In this document: positions 1 to 11,855 of the stretch, piece by piece
How the letters are laid out: the number at the start of each line of letters is the position of its first letter
Numbering within the stretch: position 1 is the stretch's first letter
Source: Cranoglanis bouderius
Lineage: Eukaryota > Chordata > Actinopteri > Siluriformes > Cranoglanididae
NCBI GenBank assembly: GCA_023630585.1
Contig: CM042541.1
Span: 10,487,001 to 10,551,000, forward strand
DNA length: 64,000 bases
Direction of reading: 5' to 3'
The notes under the pieces: generated by a model
What the model was told of the DNA's origin: nothing
What the model saw: only the letters and a program-made list of their open reading frames with translations
The model's database searches: none
Position numbers and translations under genes: made by a program

Positions 1-2427
1 GTCTTCGGTAGGAACTCTGGAATTTGATTGGTAGACCATTTAACATTTTAATTCTCATTAAACTGACAGACTTTAGAAGCAGGAAGATTCTGTACCTGTT
101 CCCTCTGTCCATGTTTCCCCTAATTTTTAGCTGCATTCTGTTTTTGTCAACATTCACTACAGTATTAGGCTAAAAATTGTTCTGGTGTCTGTTAGCTCTT
201 TAGCTAGCTTTGGCATAGCACTAGATAGATCCAGAACTAGCATAATACAATTACAGATATTATAAATATTTTTTAATTAAGGACGCCACAATGGAAAGGG
301 GCATTTAATTGTCATCAAAAAAAGATTTGAGATACTCAGCTTTCCGTATATGATTGATTTATATGATTGACTAATCAATGATTTCCACTTTTCTTGTTGC
401 CATGGTAGTTAATTACTCTCACCTGTTGCTGTTTTCAGTTATTTCTGACCCCCCCCCCCTTTTCCCCCCCTCATGTTCATCTTGATCAACATCACAACTG
501 AAATTTTAATCTCATGACAACATACAGTATTGTGTTGTAAATGTTTTGTTGCAGATCTCACCATGGTAACCATAGCATTATATTTTTATTTTAGTTAAAG
601 ATATGTTGATGTAAAGACATTCAGTCCCGACTTGTTCCTTAGACAAAAATCGATTAGCTTTAATACGACTTTCCTCAGAATCCCGTTTCTTTCCGATCAG
701 CAGGAAGTGTACTGCAATCCCGAGTTCCAGCCATTTCTCTGGCGTTCGGCTGTTTGTGTGTCTTGTAAAGCAGGCTTCATTAGCTTAATGGACGCTGTTG
801 GCAGAAGCTGATAATGGACTCGAATCGCTCGCTCTGAGTGGCATGAGGACTAAAGTGAATTGATTGCAGGATCTCTACTTCCAGTGTCTCTGCACTTCTC
901 TGGAAATCTGTACATCTTCTGAACCTTAACGAGAGTGGAGAAAGAAAAAGAGGAGCAAAGATCCTTATGTGTTTCGCTTTAAGAGTCAATTTACGTTCGA
1001 AAGTCAACTACAGAAAAAAACAAAACAGCAGATTTAACGCCCCTATGGCAACATTTATTCAAAAACCTGTTTCCATCGCTCTTTTTCACATCTCGAGTGA
1101 ATCTCAGATCTGACTGAAAGGATTCACTGACTCACTGAAGGAGAAAGGAGTGAATCTCAGTTATGAACAAAATGACTCAAACACTGATTCGACTTATACA
1201 ATTCACCAATGTTTAAAAGAAAACAGACAAATGAACATATACTGTAAAACTATATACTGTAATAGTTAGAATCAATAATCATTATGGATACGTGTTGAAA
1301 TGTAGGCTTTTATGTGTCAATTTTGTTAACATCAGCACAGCAGAAGTGAACGACTCAGTGACCGATACCAATTCATTCACCTTAATGACTCTTTCAATGA
1401 AACTGAATCGCTTGAGTTGTAAAATAGTGAACATATATATATATATATATATATATTTAGCGTATTGTTATATAAATGCAGGGCAACAAGACTGTACATA
1501 TAATTCATAAACGTAATCTGATAAACATTTGATTATGATTCAGTCCAGATCTTCTGTAAATAATCACTTATTATCTAGGATTATATAAATATATTTCTGA
1601 GAGAGAGAACAATGTTTGAAAGCACAAGAGTGATGTTTGAAAGCATCAGGAGTGAAAGCATCCCTGAGCGCAGAGCTGTAATCTCTCAGAGAACTCTTTC
1701 TAGTCCAGAGAGCTTCATTTGGACAAAACTCTCTTCCTCATAAAAGCATCGCATCGCCTCTGGCATGGCTTTTCACCAGAGCATCACTCTGTTAAAGCTG
1801 CACTTCCTGTTCACTCGGCTCTTACAGAGAGGAGAGAAAAGCTCATGTTTACGAGCAGCTCATGTTCTTGTTTCTTGTCCACTCACTGTAGGGACGATGA
1901 TGAAGCACTGAAGTTGTGTTTTATTGACAAAAAGCCCTGATGTGGGCTAGTTACAACAAGTATGAGTGTGAAAATTAGCTGTGTGTGAGTTTCTAACAGT
2001 CAGGATGGTGTAAACAGGTTAAAATACAAAGTAGAATTATAGGGTTAGTCAGTCTGGTATTCAGAGTTGGGTTACACAGCTGCTTAAGTGGATTTTCAGA
2101 GCTCCGCATTAACATTATTAAAATCACCTGCGTGTAGTTCACACCTTCGGGGTTGCCAGATTTTTCTTGAGCTAGTTTTTCACTAGCTTCTAGACCACCA
2201 CCTTTAACACAAACCTTTAAACCTGAAAAAATCTGGAAATGTCGAATGAATACATAAATAAACATAAAAGCAAGAGACAATTTACAAATGAAAAATAAAA
2301 AGACTAATATGATGATATATGGACAAGAAGATGGTGAGTGTGCAAATCTAATAGGAGTCTAGTATATTAATAATATATTACTGCATGAATAGTACTAGTT
2401 GTAATTATCACATTAATCACTGCTCTA

Positions 2428-2868
2428 ATTTAACAAAACGGCTTCCACACTCATTATTTAGCAGCACATAGAATAGCACTTGATCCAGCACATACATTTA
2501 TTTTTTTTTACATTGTGCTCTGACAGTCACTTGTACTCAAGATATTCAATCATGAAATCGTAATGTGTGTGTGAGATGTAGGAGATTTTATGACACTTTT
2601 AATTCACTGTTGATTTGTTGAATTATTAAAAAAGTCAGTGTGTGTGAGAGGATTTTACAGCCAGAACATAAATTTCAGCGTGACATATTGTGGTTCCATC
2701 AAACTGTCAGACGGTGGCGCTGGACTTAACACCGCTCCTCACTCGAGCTGATATCACACAACAAACATGCACTTAAGCTCAAGATCAGAATCAAGCGTAA
2801 CTGAGACACGCCCCTGTTTTAGATAAACTCCGCCAGTGTGTGCGTAACTCTCACCTAACTTCTGAATA
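2428..2868 (-). repeat. Inverted repeat, left arm
   Basis: The reverse complement of this stretch matches 8604-9275 closely. For example both share, in opposite orientation, the blocks around GGTGAGAGTTAC, CAGCGCCACCGTCTGACAG and GATCAAGTGCTATTCT. It lacks the 220-bp segment at 8847-9068 of the other arm. It may be a copy of a dispersed repeat family of unknown class. Confidence 0.85.
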
Positions 2869-3439
2869 CTGCTTAAGTCAGTAGTTACCTCTGAGGTCTG
2901 AATACTTATGTGTGGAATTTCAGTATTGAATTCCCACTAAACCCTCCTCTTAACCCTACTCTGAATGCAGCTGAGAGTAAACATGCTAACACACAAGCTA
3001 GTGTTACAGCCAAATAAAATAAATGTAAAATTATGTGTTTAATGTGTTTGAAGGCAATAAATCTGAAAATCTGCTAATTTATCAAACACTCTACAACACA
3101 CATCACTTCCTATTAAAAAGGTGTGATTTATTTTTTAATATCAAAGGAAAATCCTAGTGAGACACGGTTAGCATCTGTCTCAGCCCTCACTCTCGGTTTC
3201 TTTATCCGGAACGGAGATTCGTGCTCTTTCTAATTTTTTTCCCTGAAGTTGTGGGCGAACGCCTCATCTTTTCAGCTCTTCGTCTCCATGGCAGAGTTTC
3301 TGTCGTTGGTTCTGTTTCCAGAGACAGAATAACTCAGAATAACTCAGAATAACTCATCACGCTCACTCGCCTCCTACACGTTCTGTCAATCTCACAAACA
3401 TTTTTGTGTGGGAAACGCAGCTAAAAACAGCAGCCATTT

Positions 3440-4200
3440 TGATTCGGTGTGGGGGAGGGGAGGGTTGATTCAATGTGGTGGAGGGGAGTGTTGATTCAGT
3501 GTGGGGGAGGGGAGTGTTGACTCAATGTGGTGGAGGGGAGTGTTGATTCAGTGTGGGGGAGGGGAGTGTTGACTCAATGTGGTGGAGGGGAGTGTTGATT
3601 CAATGTGGGGGAGGGGAGTGTTGACTCAATGTGGTGGAGGGGAGTGTTGATTCAGTGTGGGGGAGGGGAGTGTTGATTCAGTGATGATACAGAGTGGGAG
3701 ATGGAGTGTCAATTCAGTGTTCCTTCACTGTGTTGACTCAGTGTTGATTCAGTGTGAGGCAGGGGGAATTTTGATTCAGTGTTAATTCAGTCTAGGGGAA
3801 GGGGGTGTTGATTCAGTGTTGATTAATTGTGTTGATTCAGTGTGGGGGAGGTGGTGTTTTGATTGTGTGTTGATCCGGTGTCGGGGAGGGGAAGTGTCCA
3901 TACAGTGTAGTTCAGTGTGGGGGGAAGGGGAGTATTATATTTAGTACTGATTCAGTGTTGATTCAGTGTGAGGGGAAGTTTTGATTCAGTGTTGATTCAG
4001 TGTTGGGGGAGGGGGGGTGATTCAGTGTTGATTCAGTGGGGGGGGGGGAGTTTTGATTCAGTGTTGAATCAGTGTGAATGGGAGTTTTGATTTAGTGTTG
4101 ATTCAGTGTGAGGGGAGTTTTGATTCAGTGTTGATTCAGTGTGAGGGGGCGTTTTGATTCAGTGTTGATTCAGGGTTGATTCAGTGTGGGGGAGGGGTGA
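3440..4200 (+). repeat. G-rich minisatellite
   Basis: Tandem degenerate units of TTGATTCAGTGTGGGGGAGG and related forms, roughly 26-32 bp in the regular first part (3440-3680) and more decayed after that. Each unit has two or more runs of 3-5 G, so the + strand has strong quadruplex potential within a gabra6 intron. Confidence 0.9.
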
Positions 4201-4926
4201 TATGATGTTCAGTCGGTGTTGCTGTGGGGAATTAAGTGTGAAATAGACTGAGAAGTGCCTGATAATGAGCTGATGTCAGAAATCAGAGCTGAAATAATTA
4301 TTTACCCTGTGGATTTGTGTTTCAAGGGAACGCAAGCTGTGTTTCAAATCGCATAATTTGTGTACTTTTAGGGTGCTTTCTTATTTCCCCTTAGTGTAGA
4401 CAAGAAAAAAACAATTGGTTGTGTCTGAATTGGAGTGAGATCGATATTTTTGGTTTGTTAGCTGGTTTTGGTTTGGTTTGTTTTCACATAATTACACAAA
4501 CCAAAAAGCAAGAAACAACAACAACAACAACAAAACATTAGCTATGGCTGAAAACATCCTCGTAAAACTCTTTCACTGATTGGTCAGAAATACAGTGACA
4601 GAAAAAGATAAACAAACCTTCACCAAGTCTACATGGAAATCGCAACAATCACCTGAGTACAGAGAAGTAAATAAACATAGCGCTTAGTGGTAACTTAGCT
4701 TAGCCAATGTTAGCATTACCTCTCCTGCAGTAGATATCTGACTTTAGCAAAGTTTGCTAGCAAGCTAACATAAGGAAATCTACTGTGATCGCCAGGTTTT
4801 TATCGATTTCAACCTAAGCCCCACCGTTGTGTATATAAGCCCCGCCCCATTTGCATGCGTGGGGGAAGTGATGATAAGCAACGTTTATTCAACCATAAAT
4901 AAATATGTGTGTATGTGTGTGTGTAG

Positions 4927-5174
4927 GCATCACCACAGTGCTAACGATGACGACTCTGAGTATTAGCGCTCGACACTCGCTGCCTAAAGTCTCCTACGCC
5001 ACCGCTATGGACTGGTTCATCGCCGTCTGCTTCGCCTTCGTCTTCTCCGCCCTCATCGAATTCGCTGCCGTGAACTACTTCTCCACCGTGCAGGCCAACC
5101 GAGAGCATCGCCGTGCTAACGCCGCCCAAGCTGCCATGGCAACCACCACCAAGAGTGACGGCATAGATGTTACG
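4927..5174 (+). CDS. gabra6: GABA-A receptor alpha-6 subunit, TM2-TM3 exon
   Basis: This is an internal coding exon of a pentameric GABA-gated chloride channel subunit of the plasma membrane. It starts after a TG-rich acceptor ending in TAG and completes a split Gly codon. It reads through the pore-lining TM2 (TTVLTMTTLSISAR), the TM2-TM3 loop (HSLPKVSYATAMDW) and TM3 (FIAVCFAFVFSALIEF), then begins the cytoplasmic loop with NYFSTVQANREHRRA. That loop start resembles alpha-4/alpha-6 (NYFTNxQ...) and not the alpha-1/2/3/5 form (NYFTKRG...). The exon ends in phase 0 at ACG before a GTAACG donor. TM2 and TM3 are intact. Choosing alpha-6 over alpha-4 rests on linkage to gabra1 downstream on the same strand, as in the vertebrate GABRA6-GABRA1 cluster. 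gabra4 would be the alternative. Confidence 0.93.
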
Positions 5175-5616
5175 GTAACGTTGTACTTCAGTCCATTCTC
5201 CATCACTTTCACTTTTCATTAAAAAAATACATTATCCTGCAACCTGATGATATTTTCATAATGTACAAATATCAAATAATTAACACCTGTCCTTTACTCC
5301 GCCCTTTTTACCTTCTTAAATCAGCTTAACGATCTGTTCATACAAATCCTTACAGTATGTTTCAGTACTTTAAAAAATATTGTGATGCTGTTTTACTGAA
5401 TTGTTTCTGATGTCTGAGATTTCTATGAAATGTGAAAAGTTCTGCTGTGAAACAATAAATATCAGTTTTGTGACGAATCATAAAATATTGGCAGAATCCT
5501 AATCATGACACACAACTATACAATCGAGCAATGTGATAATATCTTTAATTATTGTAATTAGAACAAATATTTCAACGTGGAAATTCATCTCCTGCATTTA
5601 AAAACTCATCTCATTA

Positions 5617-5947
5617 GGGGGCCAAGCACCGGAGGTGCTTCTCCCTTTTCTTCTTCTTCTTCTTCTGGCTAGGATGTTTTTGGCAGCTCGTAGAACCCTC
5701 TGTTAAAAAGTTGTGAAATTTGGCACACTGATTGGGGAAGGTCTAAGGAACATTCTGACCAAATTTGGGCTCAGTTTGGAAGTACATTTATGGTCATAAC
5801 TTTTGAACCGTGTGTCCACAATTTAAAATCCAGACATCCCTACATTCCCGGGTCGATACGAGTTCAACACACCCTATGATATCAATTTCCTCTTAATTAG
5901 ATTATGATTACATTATGATTATGATTAGAAAATGCTGCTTGCAGTTT
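5617..5947 (+). repeat. Dispersed fish repeat (GGCCAAGCACCGGAGGTGCT type)
   Basis: Starts with GGCCAAGCACCGGAGGTGCT, a small palindrome, followed by a TTC run, a central block with TTTGGCACACTGATT and GGTCATAACTTTTGAACCG, and ends AATGCTGCTTGCAGTTTTAA before an ATT run. I recognise this layout from other teleost sequence but cannot name the family. Confidence 0.6.
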
Positions 5948-5949
5948 TA

Positions 5950-6004
<55 letters not shown>

Positions 6005-6192
6005 TATTATCACTGCACTTTTAGAAACATTTTACATTTTAAAACGGACTAATCTTTTTTGAAGAGTTTGAGCTGAAATGTAAACAGATTAAAATTTTTC
6101 TTATTTTTACTCAATTTGCATGATTTATTTTTAGTCAGTTTATTAAAAAACTGAGCGTGTTCTGAGCTCTCTCTCTCTCTCTCTCTCTCTTG

Positions 6193-6234
<42 letters not shown>
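5948..6234 (+). repeat. ATT microsatellite, then CT and GT runs
   Basis: (TTA)n spans 5948-6005. A separate CT run (6168-6192) is followed by a GT run (6197-6234). Confidence 0.9.
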
Positions 6235-6235
<1 letters not shown>

Positions 6236-6601
6236 AGATGTTATATCACAGTGTGACTCCTGACTCATGCTGTATTAACCCTTCTGTTCTGTTCAGGTGT
6301 TTATTTATTATAAACAGAGACGCAGAGAATTGTAAATTATTTTTCCGAAATCAAACGTCGTGTTTTGGCTCAATTTCCATAAAAGCATCATTAAAGATCA
6401 TATGTGATATTTCTATTAGAGCGAGATGACGTTCAAGTCAGTCAGAGTGTTTTTAAATGTTTGTGTTTGTAAATGTGAAGAGAAGCATTCATTAATGATT
6501 AATGTTATTAATTAATTTATTTGTTAATAGCAATAACTTGTTTCATGGGCATTCAACAATGTAACTATCAATAAAATGTAACTATAAATGGTTAAAAAAC
6601 A

Positions 6602-6712
6602 GGTAGCGCTTTGTAACAGTCAGAGGTAAAGCTGTAAGTTTAAGTTTTCCGACATCTTCAGGACAGAGGAGTTTACGCTTCTTTGCGGTTTCTCAGTTTT
6701 TTCTCTTATTAA
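6602..6712 (-). repeat. Dispersed repeat A, minus-strand copy
   Basis: The reverse complement matches 12045-12180 and 29700-29830, sharing AAGAAGCGTAAACTCCTCTG, TCCTGAAGATGTC and CTTTACCTCTGACTGTTACA. Confidence 0.8.
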
Positions 6713-7166
6713 CCTGAAGAGAGAGAATAAAGAGAGAGAATAAAGAGAGAGAATAAATGTTGTGTTGTTAATGTTGTGAAATGAGAGGAACTAACTTAAC
6801 CTAACTTTCACAAAATTAAAATGTAACTGTAAATGGATAAAAAGTATGCAGTGTTGTAATTGAAATTGTAATTGTTGGGAAGTTGCTGTGGTGTGAGAGG
6901 AATAAAACACTTGAGGACTGTTGTGTTTTTCCGGAGCAATAATTGGTTAATTTACAATTTATGCTAATTAACTCACAGGAGACACGCCTCCTCGCATGAG
7001 CATGCAGATTATCTGTGTAAAGCCTGTGATTTAAAATCAACATCTTCACACTAAATCCTCTCAGTCTGATAGAAAAGCTGAAGGATGTGATTAAAGACTT
7101 TAAGTTGTATTTTCCCGCTCCGCGTCGTCCAGCTGATTTTTCTCGTACTGTGGTTTCCTTTCCCAG

Positions 7167-7412
7167 TCGCTGGTGGACCCCAGCAGTGTTCTGAAGAAAA
7201 GGCTTAACTCGGTGCCACAGAAGGAGAACTCCATGGTCCCTTCGAGCCCCGTGCCTGATTTACGTCAGCAGGGATCAGCCACGCCCGCTAACGCTATGCT
7301 AACTGGCACCAGCATCATCGATAAATACTCACGCATCCTCTTCCCTCTGTCCTTCGGCGCTTTTAACCTTGTTTACTGGATCGTTTACCTCACCAAGGAC
7401 CCCATGGAGACA

Positions 7413-7414
<2 letters not shown>
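7167..7414 (+). CDS. gabra6: GABA-A receptor alpha-6 subunit, loop and TM4 exon
   Basis: The exon is in phase with the one before (...GIDVT joined to SLVDPSSVLKKR). It encodes the second part of the cytoplasmic loop and then TM4 (IIDKYSRILFPLSFGAFNLV, YWIVYLTKD). The DKYSRILFP start and VYLTKDPME end are typical of alpha-4/alpha-6. The loop from TM3 to TM4 is about 87 residues over the two exons, close to my memory of alpha-6 and shorter than alpha-4. Coding sequence runs directly into a GT microsatellite at 7415. The junction AAG|GTGTGT is a valid donor, so the end is called at 7414. If it is not spliced, the frame runs through Cys-Val repeats to a stop at 7569-7571. The exon identity is sure, but its 3' limit is not. 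Confidence 0.9.
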
Positions 7415-7469
<55 letters not shown>

Positions 7470-7516
7470 TGTGTGTGTATGTGTGTGTGTGTGTATGTGT
7501 GTGTGTGTGTGTGTGT
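7415..7516 (+). repeat. GT microsatellite at the gabra6 TM4 exon border
   Basis: About 100 bp of GT with a few TATG interruptions. It starts at the first base after ...GAGACAAG, so the repeat itself supplies the GTGTGT donor or, if read through, Cys-Val codons. Confidence 0.95.
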
Positions 7517-8187
7517 TTCATGTTTATTTATTTCCTTATTTATTTACTTGTCTATCTATCAGTTGATTTAATTTTGGAATATGGTTTGATTTTTATTTAT
7601 TTATTTATTTATTTATCTACATAAATATTTTTATTTAACTATATTTATTTATTTATCTATATATCTATTTCTTAAACAGTTTGCTTTATTTATTAATGAC
7701 ATTCTTTATTAGTTTAAAAGTTTATTTTATTTATCTCTTTATTTGCTTAAGAAGTTTCCTTAATTTATTGACTGATTGATTTACTTTTGCAATAGTTTTC
7801 TTTCATTTGCAGATATTTATTTAATGCTCTTTGTTTATTTATTTAACTGCAATTGTAGAACTGTTTGTTTGTTTATAATTAATTTATTTAACTGATTATT
7901 TACTCACTAATTTTTTCTAGTATTTTTGCTGTATTATTTATTTATTGTTTAGTTTTTTTTATTTACTATTTAGTACTGTTTGATGTATTTGTTTGTTTAT
8001 TGTTTATTTTTATCTTACTGTTTTGCTGTTTGTGTTTCTGTAATGAAAAAATACAATCACGGCGAGTCTCGTAAACATCTTCAAGAATGGTGGTAAAATA
8101 TTTTCAATACAACGTAACGCCCAGTTCAGTCTGCGTTCTTGCAGCGGTTGTGATGATGAACTCGGTCATCGTTAGCGTGGCGTGCTA

Positions 8188-8192
<5 letters not shown>

Positions 8193-8235
<43 letters not shown>

Positions 8236-8293
8236 CTCTGTGCTTATGTGATGTTATGATGTAATGCAGTGTCAGCTCCTCTCTTCCTGAATG

Positions 8294-8391
<98 letters not shown>
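8193..8391 (+). repeat. CT run and long GT run
   Basis: CT dinucleotides at 8193-8239 and GT dinucleotides at 8298-8391, with about 58 bp between them. Confidence 0.95.
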
Positions 8392-8515
8392 CACTCTTCA
8401 TTAAGATAATGCATATATAAGTGCACACAGCAGTGTGTCTTTGTGTCTGAACTTCTCACACTCTTTAACTTTATTATCATTTATTTCTTAGTATGAATAA
8501 ATCGTAAAATATAGT

Positions 8516-8552
<37 letters not shown>

Positions 8553-8603
8553 AGAGGACTGGACTGTGTATCACTGCATCTTATCAAAGTCAGGAGATTT
8601 ACA

Positions 8604-9275
8604 CACTATTCAGAAGTTAGGTGAGAGTTACACACACAGGGGCGGAGTTTATCTAAAACAGGGGCGTGTCTCAGTTACTCTCGATTCAAGTTGTGATCTT
8701 GAGCTTAAGTGCATGTTTGTTGTGTGATATCGACTCAAGTGAGGAGCGGTGTTAAGTCCAGCGCCACCGTCTGACAGTTTGATGGAACCACAATATGTCA
8801 CACTGTAATTTATGTTCTGGCTGTAAAATCCTCTCACACACACTGTGGAATGTCATTCGAGAACTAAATTAAAGACATAAACATCAAACTATTCATTCAT
8901 TAATAATATCCTCCATTTAAAGCTCATGAAAAGGTTTGTTTTCAAACAAAACACATGGAAGGAGACGCGCCTTAATCAACATTAAAGTGTGGCAGATGAG
9001 CGCTAGGTCAGATTATCCTTCACACCGTGGACGCGTTTTCTTTACAGCAGAGCACATCGAATTAACACACACACTGACTGTATTGTATTAATTCAACAAA
9101 TCAACAGCGAATTAAAGTGTTATAAAATCTCCTACATCTCACACACACATTACGATTTCATCACCTCCATTTAGTTCCTAAGAGCACGATATAAAATAAA
9201 TAAAATGGATGTGCTGGATCAAGTGCTATTCTGTGTGCTGCTGAAGTGTGGAAGCCCTTTCGTTAAAGGGTTAAA
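8604..9275 (+). repeat. Inverted repeat, right arm
   Basis: This arm is complementary to 2428-2868 across about 430 bp, split by an extra segment (about 8847-9068). That segment is bounded by direct repeats of ACACACACTG, suggesting an insertion here or a repeat-mediated deletion in the left arm. Confidence 0.85.
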
Positions 9276-9857
9276 TTAATGACAAAACGATGCGTCCTTG
9301 ACAACTTCTTTGCCTTAGAAAGCAACACAATCTTCTGTGGTTTTCAGAAGAACTTCATATAGACTCATTAATATTCAAATAGACTCATTAATATTCAACT
9401 ACACTCATTAATATTTAGATACATTCAAATACTAAATGTTCTAGTCTAATATTTTCATTTTAAAGTCACTCCACAGCACTAGAGTTAGACGAAATTTTCC
9501 TCCATCAGATAAGGGCGGGGCTTTCATGCGGCTAAACGTGGACACGCCTCCTGATGGCCTCCAGTCCGAACCTGATGATGTCACTGATGAGGTCACTACT
9601 GATGCCAGAGATCTACAACACAGGATATGTAAATAACTCTCGAGTCGCATTTACATGTAAAACAAATCACAAAATGCAGCATGCTAAACTGGTGGCCATA
9701 GGATTCCATTCACTGTTAGCAACATTAGCAGCACACTGAACATGTCTCGGCTGATTGACTACATTTTGGGTTCAAATAAGAAAGAGCGACACTGTGGACA
9801 TTTTTGGCCAAACTTTAAAAATGCAATTAATAAATTAATATAATGAATGTGTGTGTG

Positions 9858-9888
<31 letters not shown>

Positions 9889-10181
9889 TGTTCGTCCTTG
9901 TCGCATTGCTTTGCTTTATAAATCTCTCAGGAGGAAAGTGGGACAGAGAAAAGAGGACTCAAAGAATCAGTGTGTGTGTGTGTGTGTTTGTGTGTTTGTG
10001 TGTGTGTGTGTGTGTGTGTATTACCTGCAGGCGATACACTCCTCTTTATTGCCCGCTCAAGTGCCAGAAACATCTCTGTTATAAATCAAGTGCACTAAAC
10101 ATCGCTGTAGTGTGAATCGAGTGCAGCTGCTGTTCGTCCTCACTGTATCGTAATAATCAGTCATTATGGCCGCTGTCATGG

Positions 10182-10227
<46 letters not shown>

Positions 10228-10731
10228 TTGCATTATATATGCAGGATTTATCCGAGGCATCCTAAAGAACCATCTCCACTTTATGTCCGGTTCTGTTCTT
10301 ATCACACCCTTGTTCACTTCCCCTGCTCACTTAGAAGTGTGTGTGGAAGTGATAAATCACTGGAGTGTGCACTTAGAGCACTTACAGGAATGCGCTTAAT
10401 CGCAGCGAGAACGTGGACGAGTGCCGTGTGATTACTGATTAATGAAAGATGACTGAGAATCTCTAATGGATTATTTTATTCATTAAATGTTTAAATTGTA
10501 TTTGTTTATTCTTATTTTAAAGGTGCACTGGGTGAAATTTGTGCTCTAGCGGCGCTGTGATGAACTGAAATTGTAAAAGTAACGCTGGGATTCATTCTGC
10601 TGTTGTTTGTTACACAAAGCACAAACAAACAAACAAACAAACAAACAAACAAACAAATAATCGAATCAATAAACAAGCTGGAACCTTTACAGAAACCTTT
10701 ACTTTTCTCTCTTCTTCCCCCGTGTTCACAG

Positions 10732-10935
10732 GGAGGAGTGAGCGCCGCGTCCTCGGCAGAGGATCTCTCAGGAGACAGAGGGACAGATGGAGGATAAAAA
10801 AATCTAGATCATCTGAATCCATGCCCTTTAAATGCGTTAAAAATGAAGACTGCTTTGTTTAACCTTTAACCTTTTTTTTTTTTTTTTTTTTAAATATAAA
10901 CTTTTATTTAATAAACCAAAGATGCTTCATCTTGC
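10732..10935 (+). other. gabra6: Putative gabra6 terminal exon and 3' UTR
   Basis: A strong polypyrimidine tract (CTTTTCTCTCTTCTTCCCCC) leads to CACAG, and the exon would begin GGAGGAGTGAGC. Joined to the previous exon (...ACA AG) it gives Arg-Glu-Glu and a TGA stop at 10739-10741, so the protein would end METREE. An AATAAA follows at 10910-10915. Mammalian alpha-6 keeps its stop in the TM4 exon as far as I recall, so an extra short exon is unusual and needs transcript support. Confidence 0.38.
10910..10915 (+). terminator. gabra6: Candidate polyadenylation signal AATAAA
   Basis: AATAAA lies about 170 bp after the putative stop, following a T-rich run. It is the best candidate 3' end if the terminal exon at 10732 is real. 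Confidence 0.4.
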
Positions 10936-10939
10936 ATTC

Positions 10940-11290
10940 ACTTTAGAAAGGGTTCTGCAAGGGTTCTATGGATAACAAATGGTTCTTAGCCTCCAAAACA
11001 GGGCTGGAACTCTGCTATAGGGTTCTACATAGAACCTTCAGGGTTCCCTCAGAGGGATAGTTGAACCCTTTTTTTCTAAAAGTGGACCAAGAAGCTAAAT
11101 CTTAAACTCCTGACGGGTTAAAGGTTCACTGAATAATTCAGGGTTCTTGGCTTCCTAAAAAGGTTCTACTTGGAACCCTTTCTAATAGGGAAACACTCTG
11201 TCTGCTGTAACCCTAACACTAGAACCCTTAAAGGTTCCCCCAGAGGGACAAGTGAAGAACCATTAAGGGTTCTACATTTTCTAAGCATGT
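10940..11290 (+). repeat. AGAACC/GGTTCT palindromic dispersed repeat
   Basis: Repeated GGTTCT...AGAACC words (for example AGGGTTCTACATAGAACCTT and AAAGGTTCCCCCAGAGGGAC) make this imperfectly self-complementary. Similar stretches occur at 23860-24310, 24430-24690, 26525-26830, 29455-29640 and 57240-57490. It is probably a nonautonomous DNA transposon family. Confidence 0.7.
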
Positions 11291-11357
11291 ACAAGTGAAG
11301 ATTTGAGACACAGACGCTATCTAACATCGTTTGGCCCTCGCTAGTGTGAACGCAGGG

Positions 11358-11363
<6 letters not shown>

Positions 11364-11399
<36 letters not shown>

Positions 11400-11455
11400 C
11401 ATGCTTCATGTTTTAAGTGTAGTGCACGCTTTCTCTCTTTAACACTTTAGCATGA

Positions 11456-11541
<86 letters not shown>

Positions 11542-11613
11542 CAGGGACATGCAACACTTTCCACTAAGCACAATAGCTATGCAGCACATATGGGCCTGTG
11601 GGACTTAGAGGTT

Positions 11614-11690
<77 letters not shown>

Positions 11691-11790
11691 CACAAGGAAC
11701 TATGCACAGACTTATATAGGAAGTAGGACGTCCTCACAGCTGTACATTTAAAGTTCAACTCTAATAAAAATTGTGTGTACAGGAAGTTGA

Positions 11791-11854
<64 letters not shown>
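11364..11854 (+). repeat. Cluster of four CA microsatellites
   Basis: Runs at 11364-11398, 11457-11540, 11615-11693 and 11794-11853, separated by short unique spacers. Confidence 0.95.

Positions 11855-11855
<1 letters not shown>

Larger units (their letters stand above)
1..4926 (+). other. gabra6: gabra6 intron upstream of the TM2-TM3 exon
   Basis: No exon is recognisable here. A TM1 exon should precede the exon at 4927 but is not seen, so it probably lies upstream of the window. The stretch is AT-rich intron. It holds one arm of an inverted repeat (2428-2868), a G-rich minisatellite (3440-4200), a short TA run (1434-1455) and a TG-rich acceptor just before 4927. Short open frames here match no family I know. 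Confidence 0.7.
5175..7166 (+). other. gabra6: gabra6 intron between TM3 and TM4 exons
   Basis: This intron runs from donor GTAACG to acceptor TTCCTTTCCCAG. It contains a dispersed fish repeat (5617-5947), an (ATT)n run (5948-6005), a CT-then-GT microsatellite (6168-6234), and a minus-strand copy of a dispersed repeat (6602-6712). No other exon was seen. Confidence 0.8.
7415..10731 (+). other. gabra6: gabra6 last intron, or 3' UTR and downstream DNA
   Basis: If the donor in the GT repeat is used, this is the last intron. Otherwise it holds the end of the coding sequence and the 3' UTR. It contains GT microsatellites (7415-7516, 8298-8391, 8518-8552, 9846-9886, 9969-10018, 10183-10226), a CT run (8193-8239), a TTTA-rich stretch (about 7530-8030), the right arm of an inverted repeat (8604-9275) and an (AAAC)n run (10621-10657). 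An AATAAA occurs near 8495. Confidence 0.6.

Noticed and set aside
780..1007. 75-codon minus-strand frame near the window start
   Set aside because: No family resemblance, no splice or promoter context, and it lies inside the gabra6 intron.
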